A DNA stretch of 11,309 nt from Burkholderiaceae bacterium (lineage in GTDB: Bacteria > Pseudomonadota > Gammaproteobacteria > Burkholderiales > Burkholderiaceae_F), in contig JACCSD010000328.1 in assembly GCA_013813185.1 (NCBI GenBank), positions 1 through 11,309 on the forward strand, given 5' to 3'. A program made the position numbers and the translations under genes. Below, one piece after another: positions 1 through 6,240 of the stretch; within the stretch, counting starts at the first letter, position 1; the number at the start of each line of letters is the position of its first letter. The notes under the pieces are model-generated. The model worked only from the letters and a program-made list of their open reading frames with translations. It did not search any database and had not been told where the DNA came from.

Positions 1-1549
1 AGTCGAGCGCGGAAGTCGCTTCGTCGAGCAGCAGAATCGGCGCATCTTTCAGCAGCGCCCGCGCGATCGAAATTCGCTGGCGTTGCCCGCCCGACAGCCT
101 GCCTGCGCTTTCACCGATCGGCGTATCAAACCCTTTTGGCAGCGATTCGATCAGCGGCAACAGAAACGCTGCCTCGGCGACTTCCCTGACCCGCTCCTTC
201 GTGGCACCTCGCTGCCCGCCATACGTGATGTTCGCGGCGACGGTATCGTCGAACAGCACGACGTCTTGTGAGACCAACGCAATCTGCCGCCGCAGGCTCG
301 CCAGCGTCAAATCCTGAATCGGCACGCCGTCGAGCGCGATCTCGCCTACGCCCGGGCTGATGAAGCGCGGTATCAGGTTGATCAATGTGGTCTTGCCGCC
401 ACCGGACGGGCCGACCAGGGCAATCATTTCGCCCGGCGCCACGACCAAGTCGATATCGAGCAGCGCACTCGAAGTTGTGTCGGGATAGCGAAACGAAACG
501 CGCCGAAACTCGACCTTCCCCTGCGCTTTTTCGAAGGTGCGCGAGCCGGTGTCTTCCTCGATTGACAGATCCATCATGCTGAACACGCTTTGCGCGCCCG
601 CCGCCATGCGTGCCAGCGGTCCGTTCAGCGACGACAAATGCCGCAACGCCGGCAGCAACAGCAGCGCAGCGGCCAGAAACGTGACGAAGTCGCCGGCCGA
701 TAACTGCGTATCGCGCGCTTGCCAGAGTGCGACCATCATCAAGATCGCGACGCCGAGCGCGCCGGCGATCTGCGTCAGCGGAGTCGACGCGGACCACGCG
801 ACCTGCATCCGCATCGCAAACCCGCGCAGTCTGGCGTTGATGTGGCGAAACCGCTCATTTTCGTAACTTTCGCCGTCGTAGATTTTGATGACTCTTCTGC
901 CTTCGTGGACTTCCTGCACCGAGCGCGTCATTTCGCCGAGCATCACCTGATTCTCGACGTTGAGCCGCCGCAGACGGCGGCTGAACGCGCGCAGTGTCAA
1001 TGCGATCACCGGCCCAATCGCCAAAGCCACGAGAGTCAATTGCCAGTTGTAGTACAGCAGCATCAGCAGCAGTCCGAGCACGATCAGCGAGTCGCGTACG
1101 GCAGTGCTGAGCACCTCGGCGGCCAGATTCAACGCATTGGTCGCTTCGTTGACGAACTTCGAGATCACGACGCTGGAGGGCAGTTGTTCGAACGTCGCTG
1201 CCGGCCAGCGCAACATGCGATCGAACATCGTCATGCGCAGATTCATCAAAACCGATTGCGAGATGCGGTTCAGCAGATACGAACTGGTGAAGCTCGCCAG
1301 GCCGCGGACCACGAACAAGCCGACGAACGCGAGCGGCAGCCACATGACCGTGCTCGAATCGCGTTCCAATAGCGCGCGATCGGTCAGAACACCGGTCAGC
1401 TTCGCCAGGATCGGATCGGTCGCCGCGGCGACCGTGGTCGCCAGCAAAGCAAAGGCCAGCACTTTCCGATGGCCGAGCACCAGTCGGAACAACCGGCGCA
1501 GGTTGGGGTCGTCGAGCAACCGGGGAGGCGGTTGTGACGAGCTGGTCAT
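1..1549 (-). CDS. msbA: Lipid A export ABC transporter MsbA (partial, C-terminus beyond left edge)
   Basis: This is a half-size ABC exporter of the MsbA type, which as a homodimer flips lipid A-core across the inner membrane using ATP. Reading from the ATG at 1549, 516 residues are visible. An N-terminal transmembrane domain (roughly residues 25-310, with hydrophobic helices such as VLAFALLATTVAAA and VMWLPLAFVGLFVV) is followed by the nucleotide-binding domain. Walker A GPSGGGKTT is near residue 380, a Q-loop follows (LVSQDVVLFDD), the LSGGQ signature is at about 485-489, and Walker B plus D-loop (LLLLDEATSALD) form the last visible residues. MsbA proteins are usually about 580-600 residues, so some 70-80 residues including the H-loop lie outside the window. 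It diverges from the family 9 glycosyltransferase at 1657, as expected for an LPS core cluster. No strong Shine-Dalgarno precedes the ATG. Identity as an MsbA-class exporter is secure; the exact substrate is inferred from context. Confidence 0.95.
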   Translation of the reverse strand, partial: MTSSSQPPPRLLDDPNLRRLFRLVLGHRKVLAFALLATTVAAATDPILAKLTGVLTDRALLERDSSTVMWLPLAFVGLFVVRGLASFTSSYLLNRISQSVLMNLRMTMFDRMLRWPAATFEQLPSSVVISKFVNEATNALNLAAEVLSTAVRDSLIVLGLLLMLLYYNWQLTLVALAIGPVIALTLRAFSRRLRRLNVENQVMLGEMTRSVQEVHEGRRVIKIYDGESYENERFRHINARLRGFAMRMQVAWSASTPLTQIAGALGVAILMMVALWQARDTQLSAGDFVTFLAAALLLLPALRHLSSLNGPLARMAAGAQSVFSMMDLSIEEDTGSRTFEKAQGKVEFRRVSFRYPDTTSSALLDIDLVVAPGEMIALVGPSGGGKTTLINLIPRFISPGVGEIALDGVPIQDLTLASLRRQIALVSQDVVLFDDTVAANITYGGQRGATKERVREVAEAAFLLPLIESLPKGFDTPIGESAGRLSGGQRQRISIARALLKDAPILLLDEATSALD

Positions 1550-1656
1550 GGGGTCACGTGCCAAAATTCTCTCGTGCGATTACTTCTCCGACGGCCACGC
1601 TTAGTGTATGCGAAGCATATGAGTGCGAAGCATCCGCGCCGGCATTCGCGTCGCCC
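1550..1656. promoter_or_regulatory. Divergent msbA / GT9 control region
   Basis: These 107 bp lie between the two divergent starts and must carry both promoters. No convincing -35/-10 pair is visible in either direction; a TACACT hexamer on the minus strand (within 1602-1607) is the best -10-like string for msbA. The region contains a repeated TGCGAAGCAT motif and a near-palindromic GGTCACGTGCC (1552-1562) that sits just in front of the msbA ATG. The control role is inferred from position. Confidence 0.5.
1607..1633. repeat. Two 10-bp direct repeats TGCGAAGCAT, 15-bp period
   Basis: TGCGAAGCAT occurs perfectly at 1609-1618 and again at 1624-1633, with starts 15 bp apart. The first copy is the core of a palindrome, TATGC-GAA-GCATA (1607-1619); the second keeps only the inner TGC-GAA-GCA symmetry. 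Tandem dyad sites in a divergent promoter region are typical of operators, but the binding protein is unknown. A short hairpin in the GT9 leader RNA is the alternative. Confidence 0.55.
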
Positions 1657-1660
1657 GTGA
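1619..1660 (+). other. Possible 13-codon leader frame overlapping the GT9 start
   Basis: An ATG at 1619 opens a frame coding MSAKHPRRHSRRP, ending in a TGA (1658-1660) that overlaps the GTG start of the glycosyltransferase at 1657 as GTGA. The peptide is strongly basic. That arrangement is typical of translational coupling and would explain why the downstream GTG has no Shine-Dalgarno of its own. A weak GAAG lies 5 bases upstream of the ATG. It may be chance, since a 13-codon open frame is easily found by accident. Confidence 0.2.
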
Positions 1661-2553
1661 GGCCGCTGATCATTCGTCTGCCGAATCATTTGGGAGATGC
1701 GTGCATGGCGCTGCCCGCGCTCGAGCTGCTGGCGGACCATGGTTTCGCGCTCACTCTTGCCGGCCGATCCTGGGCACGGGATCTCTTTTCCGTCTATCCG
1801 TGGACGTTCGTTTCGTTCGCGAGCTCGCGTATCCAGGCGCTACGCGCCCTCGGAGTCGACAAAGGGCTGCTGTTGACCAACTCGTTCGGAACCGCGCTCG
1901 AGTTCCGGCTGGCGGGCATTTCGTCGACCGGTTACGCCCGCAATGCGCGTTCCTGGTTGTTGGGCAAGGCGATCGAGGTCAACGTCAGCCACCACATGGT
2001 CGAGTACTACTACAAGCTCGCTAGCGTGCACGCAGGCACTTCTTCCGATGTGCCGCGCGATATGCGTCTACACGTTGGTGAGCCCGCTCAAAAGCGTGCG
2101 CATGACCTGCTCGCCACGCACGGTGTTGGCGCGCCGTACATCGTGCTCTGCCCGGTAGCGGTTGGATTTCATCGCGGCAGGATGAAGGCGTGGGATGGTT
2201 TCAAGCGCCTGAATGGCGAGTTGCTGGCCGCCGGCAGGCAAGTCGTCGCGATGCCGGGCCCCACTGAAACCGCAACCGTGCGCAATGCGCTACCGGGCGC
2301 GATCGTGTTGCCCGAATCGGATGTAAGCACATTCGGGGCAGTCCTCGCCGGCTCGTGTCTGGTCGTTGCCAATGACAGCGGCTCCGGGCATCTGGCTGCG
2401 GCCGTCGGGGCGCGCTTGATCAGTGTGTTCGGGGTAACCGAGCCGGAAAAGACCCGTCCGTGGAGTACGCGCGCAACGCTGATTGGCTCAGGCAACGGCT
2501 GGCCGAGTTACGCCGAAGTTCGTTCGGCTGTCGATGTCACGCTCAGCGGTTGA
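1657..2553 (+). CDS. Glycosyltransferase family 9 (heptosyltransferase-like)
   Basis: A 298-residue GT-B glycosyltransferase of family 9, the family of LPS heptosyltransferases WaaC/WaaF/WaaQ, which move heptose from ADP-heptose onto the inner core in the cytoplasm. The N-terminal acceptor motif reads LPNHLGDACMALPALELL (residues 8-25), matching the family's GDxxxxxPAL signature. The C-terminal donor-site motif is NDSGSGHLAAAVGA (from residue 239), followed by FGVTEPEKTRPW. I chose the GTG at 1657 because residues 2-7 (RPLIIR) already form the first beta strand. Starts at 1534 or 1558 in the same frame would add about 40 low-quality residues and run into msbA. No clear Shine-Dalgarno is present. 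At 298 residues it is somewhat short for the family (about 320-350). The last 46 bp overlap the end of the convergent gene. Which sugar it adds cannot be read from sequence. Confidence 0.88.
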   Translation: MRPLIIRLPNHLGDACMALPALELLADHGFALTLAGRSWARDLFSVYPWTFVSFASSRIQALRALGVDKGLLLTNSFGTALEFRLAGISSTGYARNARSWLLGKAIEVNVSHHMVEYYYKLASVHAGTSSDVPRDMRLHVGEPAQKRAHDLLATHGVGAPYIVLCPVAVGFHRGRMKAWDGFKRLNGELLAAGRQVVAMPGPTETATVRNALPGAIVLPESDVSTFGAVLAGSCLVVANDSGSGHLAAAVGARLISVFGVTEPEKTRPWSTRATLIGSGNGWPSYAEVRSAVDVTLSG

Positions 2554-4520
2554 CCTGGCGCCACGCGCTCCCGGGCCAGGCACACCCCGAGCAGCATCGC
2601 GATCAAGTGTCCTTCGTTGAAGGTATGAAAGTGCGAGCTGAAAAGGCTCGTCAGGCTCCACGCCAGCAGCAACGCGATGCCGATCACTCCAAAGGGACCG
2701 CGCACCCGTTGCCTGATCGCCGAAAACAGAAACCAGGTGAAAGCGGCTAAGCCCAGCAAGCCGGTTTCCGCAAGAATCAACAGGTACTGATTGTGCGGAT
2801 CGGCAGTAAGCGTCGCTTTCCATCCGGTGTAACGCTGCGTCACCACGCGTCGATATTGCTCGGGGAACGAGCCGAGCCCGTGGCCGAGCAGCGGGGCATC
2901 GCGCACGATCGACACCGCCGTTTCCCACATCACGGGCCGGATGCCCATCGGCGTGATCACGGCAGAGCTGTGGGTCTCCCGAACTTCCTGCAGTGCGCGC
3001 TCGATTCGCTGACTGATCAGCGGCGAGAGCCAAACCGCGCCGAACATCAGCACGATCAGCGCGCCTACCGCAGCGAGTCGAGCGCGCTGTCGGGCGATGC
3101 CGAGCGCAGCAACGAGGGACGTGATCGCAAGCGCGAGGTACGCGCTACGAGCGTATGCGACAAACACGACGTTGGCCACCATGAACACCGCTGCGGCACC
3201 GTACGCCCATTGCTGCCATGAACCCCGGCGCGCGTGCACCAGAATCACAAGCGCGAGCAGCGCACCCGCCGTCAGCGCCATGCCCTGCGTCACGTGATTG
3301 CGCAGAATGATTCCCCCCGCCACGTCGGACGTCACCTGCGCGGCGCCAAAATCAAATTGGAGGAAAGAGGCGAGCGCGCCAACGCTTGCAGCGCTGACAA
3401 AGATCGACCCGAACAAAAGCTTCGAAGCGCGCGTGTCAAAAATCGCAAGCGCAATGAACAACAACAGAAAATGGCGCCACCCAGCCCACGCTTTTAGCGC
3501 TACCAGGAACGGCGCTGTGCTCCACGTGACGGCCAACAGCAGGATCATCAGGAACACGATGGCTGCCCTGCCCAGCGGTTGGTGCCAAGCCCGCCTCAGG
3601 CGCAGCAGCGAGGAGGGTGCGGCGATGAACGCCAGCAGCATCACCACCGCAGCGATGTTGGACACCGCAGCGCCCGTAAAGGCGCCAACGGCAACCAGCG
3701 CAGCGGCGATGCGCGCGATCGTGATTGCCCACTGATCTCGAGGCAGCTCGGCCGTTGTCAACGAAGCAGGGTCGACCCATCCATCGCTTCGATCGCGCTT
3801 CAACGTCCGCCGCCGCCAGCGATCCCAGCGAAAACGCAGCGCGGTCCAGGCCCGGCTGCGGCCGATGCGTTTTCTGTCCAACACGCTGGCGAATCGGCCG
3901 GTCATGCTGCCTTGCTCGACGATCGGCTCGGTAAGCCAGTAATGGGCAACGCCCATTGCCGCATCGGCTTCGCGCATCAGCCAGTCGGCAGGCCGCGTGA
4001 TCTTTTGACGGCCGACGTATTCGAGCCGCAAGCGGGCCGCACTCTGGTCAACCACGATCGCGTCGGTCGCGGGCAACGCCAGATTTGCTTTCACGAGCAC
4101 GGAACCGGAGCTTGGCGACGGTGAAACATATTTGTTGTCGCCGCAGCCCAGATAAACCATGTAAGCCTGTTCGATCGCATTGGCCGCTTGCATGGCGGCG
4201 CCGAATACCTGCCCGAAGTCCGATGCGAGCATCGCGTCGTCCTCGAACACGAGAACGCGGCGATAGTCGCGCGCCACGCAGCGCTTCCAGGTTTCGACGT
4301 GCTTGAGCACCAACGATTGCTGCGGCGGGCCCATGTCGCTGGGAGCGAACGTCGCTTCGATCAGCTCGGGCGTGAGCTCGGCGGCGTCGTGCTCGAAGAT
4401 CCATTCGAACGCGATGCCGTGACGTTGCAGCTCGGCTTCGATGTGCGCAATGCGGTCGTGAAACGATCGCACCGACAATACGAAGACCGCGTCGACCTGC
4501 GCATTGACGGGAGCGTGCAA
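2508..4520 (-). CDS. waaL: Fusion of glycosyltransferase family 25 and O-antigen ligase (WaaL-like)
   Basis: One uninterrupted frame encodes two LPS enzymes. Numbering from the TTG at 4520 (670 residues), the N-terminal part (about 10-225) is a family 25 glycosyltransferase: VDAVFVLSVRSFHDR at its first strand and a VFEDDA metal/nucleotide motif at about 91-96. A basic linker (RFRWDRWRRRTLKR, about 229-242) leads to a multi-spanning O-antigen ligase/Wzy_C domain from about 265 on. It shows LRNHVTQG (406-413), YARSAYLAL (from 456), RPVMWETAVSIV (from 528), and DPHNQYLLILAETGLLG with candidate catalytic His at about 576. WaaL enzymes transfer undecaprenyl-linked O-antigen to lipid A-core in the periplasm; GT25 members act on the core in the cytoplasm. 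The frame is open up to a GTG at 4655, and another GTG lies at 4559. I prefer 4520 because it starts just before the GT25 fold, has GGA upstream, and leaves promoter space. The stop overlaps the GT9 gene by 46 bp. Confidence 0.85.
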   Translation of the reverse strand: MHAPVNAQVDAVFVLSVRSFHDRIAHIEAELQRHGIAFEWIFEHDAAELTPELIEATFAPSDMGPPQQSLVLKHVETWKRCVARDYRRVLVFEDDAMLASDFGQVFGAAMQAANAIEQAYMVYLGCGDNKYVSPSPSSGSVLVKANLALPATDAIVVDQSAARLRLEYVGRQKITRPADWLMREADAAMGVAHYWLTEPIVEQGSMTGRFASVLDRKRIGRSRAWTALRFRWDRWRRRTLKRDRSDGWVDPASLTTAELPRDQWAITIARIAAALVAVGAFTGAAVSNIAAVVMLLAFIAAPSSLLRLRRAWHQPLGRAAIVFLMILLLAVTWSTAPFLVALKAWAGWRHFLLLFIALAIFDTRASKLLFGSIFVSAASVGALASFLQFDFGAAQVTSDVAGGIILRNHVTQGMALTAGALLALVILVHARRGSWQQWAYGAAAVFMVANVVFVAYARSAYLALAITSLVAALGIARQRARLAAVGALIVLMFGAVWLSPLISQRIERALQEVRETHSSAVITPMGIRPVMWETAVSIVRDAPLLGHGLGSFPEQYRRVVTQRYTGWKATLTADPHNQYLLILAETGLLGLAAFTWFLFSAIRQRVRGPFGVIGIALLLAWSLTSLFSSHFHTFNEGHLIAMLLGVCLARERVAPGQPLSVTSTAERTSA

Positions 4521-4664
4521 TCGATCGTCCGACAGTTGAGTGTGTGGGCCAGGATCCACCAGGCCAGTAGCGCGCCGTTGGGCGGCCTGCGAGCAGCAAT
4601 TGTAGAGAAGCGCCGAGGCAAGCCAGCGACGTAAGATGCCGCTCGCCCGACCCACCGCGCAAAC
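4521..4664. promoter_or_regulatory. Divergent control region between GT25-ligase and waaE-like gene
   Basis: If the fusion gene starts at 4520, this 144-bp gap carries both promoters. On the minus strand TACAAT (4604-4599) matches five of six bases of the sigma-70 -10 box but lacks a good -35. On plus, TTGGGC (4578-4583) and TGTAGA (4601-4606), 17 bp apart, make a weak pair overlapping the same spot. If the GTG at 4655 were the start, only 9 bp would remain between the genes, which would force both promoters into coding sequence. The boxes are weak and unproven. Confidence 0.3.
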
Positions 4665-5423
4665 ATGAGCAACCGCCTGAGCGTAGCGATCATCACGCTG
4701 AACGAGGAACGCAATCTGGCGGACTGCCTGGCAAGCGTCGCGTTCGCCGATGAAATCGTCGTGGTCGACGGGGGCAGTCGTGACCGCACGTGCGAGATTG
4801 CGCGCGCCGCCGGGGCCCGCGTCATCGAAGAACGCGATTGGCAGGGCTTCGGTATCCAGAAGAATCGCGCCGTCGATGCATGCTCGGGCGATTGGGTGCT
4901 GTCGATCGACGCGGACGAGCGCGTACCACCAAACTTGCGCGATGAGATTCAGGCGGCGCTGCGCGATTCAGCTTTCGACGTCTACGAGCTGCCGCGCAGC
5001 TCCTTCTACTGCGGCCGCTTTATGCGCCATTCCGGCTGGCGGCCCGACTATGTTCGGAGGCTGTTCCGGCGCGGCAGCGCCCGGTTTTCGCCCGCGCCGG
5101 TGCACGAGTCTTTGCAGACAGTTGGAAGTGTTGGCCGAATGAGTACGCCGCTCGAGCACTGGAGCTTTCGCACCATGGAAGATGTGCTCGACAAGGTGAA
5201 TCGCTATTCCTCGCTTTCGGCGCCGGTCGTTATCGAGCGTGGCGGTCGCCCGACCCTGCTTACCGCGATCCTTCACGGGGCGGGAGCGTTTTTTCGCACT
5301 TACTTTTTACGGCGCGGTTTTCTCGACGGCAGCCACGGCTTCATGCTGGCCGTCAGCAATGCTGAAGGCTCGTACTACCGCTATGTCAAGGCCATGTTGA
5401 TTCGGCAACAGAAGCGCGACTGA
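4665..5423 (+). CDS. waaE: Family 2 glycosyltransferase, WaaE/KdtX-like (LPS inner core)
   Basis: A 252-residue GT-A glycosyltransferase very like the WaaE/KdtX family, whose characterised enterobacterial members add beta-1,4-glucose to heptose I of the LPS inner core on the cytoplasmic side of the inner membrane. The N-terminus SVAIITLNEERNLADCLASV (residues 6-25), then EIVVVDGGSRDRT (30-42), DWQGFGIQKNRA (58-69) and the donor-metal motif DADE (82-85) follow the family order exactly. The C-terminal part (PVHESL, then a long alpha-helical tail with FFRTYFLRRGFLDG) also fits WaaE. The ATG at 4665 is the only sensible start; no strong Shine-Dalgarno precedes it. The next glycosyltransferase starts only 4 bp after its stop, so the two are almost surely co-transcribed. 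The exact sugar and acceptor in this organism are not known from sequence, so the symbol denotes family membership. Confidence 0.87.
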   Translation: MSNRLSVAIITLNEERNLADCLASVAFADEIVVVDGGSRDRTCEIARAAGARVIEERDWQGFGIQKNRAVDACSGDWVLSIDADERVPPNLRDEIQAALRDSAFDVYELPRSSFYCGRFMRHSGWRPDYVRRLFRRGSARFSPAPVHESLQTVGSVGRMSTPLEHWSFRTMEDVLDKVNRYSSLSAPVVIERGGRPTLLTAILHGAGAFFRTYFLRRGFLDGSHGFMLAVSNAEGSYYRYVKAMLIRQQKRD

Positions 5424-5427
5424 CGTG

Positions 5428-6237
5428 ATGTTGATCTCGGTCGTCGTTGCCACCTACAACCGGCCCGACGCACTGGCCGCCGTGCTGCGCAGTCTCGGAA
5501 AGCAGGACGATTATCAATTCGAAGTCGTGGTCGCGGACGATGGGTCCACACCCGACACCGAAGCCGTCGTCAAGAGCGCGCAGAGCGCGTCGCCGGTGCC
5601 GCTGTCGCACGTGTGGCAAGAGGACACGGGATTCCGCCTGGCTGCCGTGCGCAATCGCGCCACGGCGCGCGCATGCGGCGACTATCTCATTTATCTGGAC
5701 GGCGATTGCGTCGTCCGGCGGCATTTCGTGCGTGCTCACCGCGATCTCGCGGAAACCGGCTGGTGCGTGACCGGCGGGCGGGTGCTGCTGAGCGAAACGT
5801 TTACGCGCGCGATATTGGCCGACGGCACGGCGATCGAAGACTGGAGCATCGCCGGTGCCACCTTCGCCGCCGTCCAGGGCAAGGTCAATCGTGCGATGTC
5901 GCTACCGAGACTGCCGCTTGGCCCATTGCGCAAAGTCGGCGGACGCCGGTGGCAGCGCCTGAGAGGCTGTAACTTCAGCGCGTATCGCAGCGACATTGAA
6001 AGGGTCAACGGCTTCGACGAGTGTTTTCAGGGATGGGGATTCGAAGACTCCGACTTCGCAGCGCGCCTGATAGCGGCCGGTGTGCGGTTGAAAAACGGAC
6101 GCCTGGCGACCAACGTGTATCACCTATGGCATCGCGAACACGGCCGCACAGCGCATGACGAGAACTGGCAGCGCCTGCAGGCACGCATCAATGCACGCGA
6201 AACGCGCGCGCAGATCGGGCTCGATCAGTACCGCTGA
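5428..6237 (+). CDS. Family 2 glycosyltransferase with GT7-type C-terminal motif
   Basis: A 269-residue GT-A glycosyltransferase, probably an LPS core or surface-glycan transferase in the cytoplasm. The N-terminal strand ISVVVATYNRP (residues 3-13) and VVVADDGS (33-40) bind the nucleotide, and the DxD metal motif is DGD at 91-93. The second half carries NGFDECFQGWGFEDSDFAAR (194-213), the conserved acceptor/catalytic block seen in chondroitin-polymerase-like GT2 proteins and galactosyltransferase C-terminal domains. A His-rich stretch VYHLWHREHGR (230-240) follows. ATG 5428 is preferred over the GTG at 5425, which lies one codon earlier and is only 1 bp from the upstream stop. It forms an operon with the WaaE-like gene and is convergent with dnaE, with 3 bp between the two stop codons. 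The donor sugar and the linkage formed are unknown. No specific waa/wbx symbol can be assigned with confidence. Confidence 0.85.
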   Translation: MLISVVVATYNRPDALAAVLRSLGKQDDYQFEVVVADDGSTPDTEAVVKSAQSASPVPLSHVWQEDTGFRLAAVRNRATARACGDYLIYLDGDCVVRRHFVRAHRDLAETGWCVTGGRVLLSETFTRAILADGTAIEDWSIAGATFAAVQGKVNRAMSLPRLPLGPLRKVGGRRWQRLRGCNFSAYRSDIERVNGFDECFQGWGFEDSDFAARLIAAGVRLKNGRLATNVYHLWHREHGRTAHDENWQRLQARINARETRAQIGLDQYR

Positions 6238-6240
6238 ACC

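Noticed and set aside
126..1372. Several open frames of 100-220 codons on both strands inside msbA
   Set aside because: All are out of frame with the clear MsbA reading (Walker A, LSGGQ, Walker B) and have Arg-rich or His/Gln-rich shadow composition.
1534..1656. Earlier GTG starts (1534, 1558) for the family 9 glycosyltransferase
   Set aside because: They add about 33-41 residues without family similarity and overlap or abut the msbA start, leaving no promoter space.
2488..3780. Overlapping frames within the ligase half of the fusion gene, including minus-strand frames at 2488-3033 and 3436-3780
   Set aside because: The fusion frame alone gives consistent hydrophobic membrane segments and ligase motifs; the others do not.
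6212..6225. Hairpin at the end of the GT2 gene as a terminator
   Set aside because: The 5-bp stem GATCG/CGATC lies inside coding sequence and is not followed by a T run in either direction.
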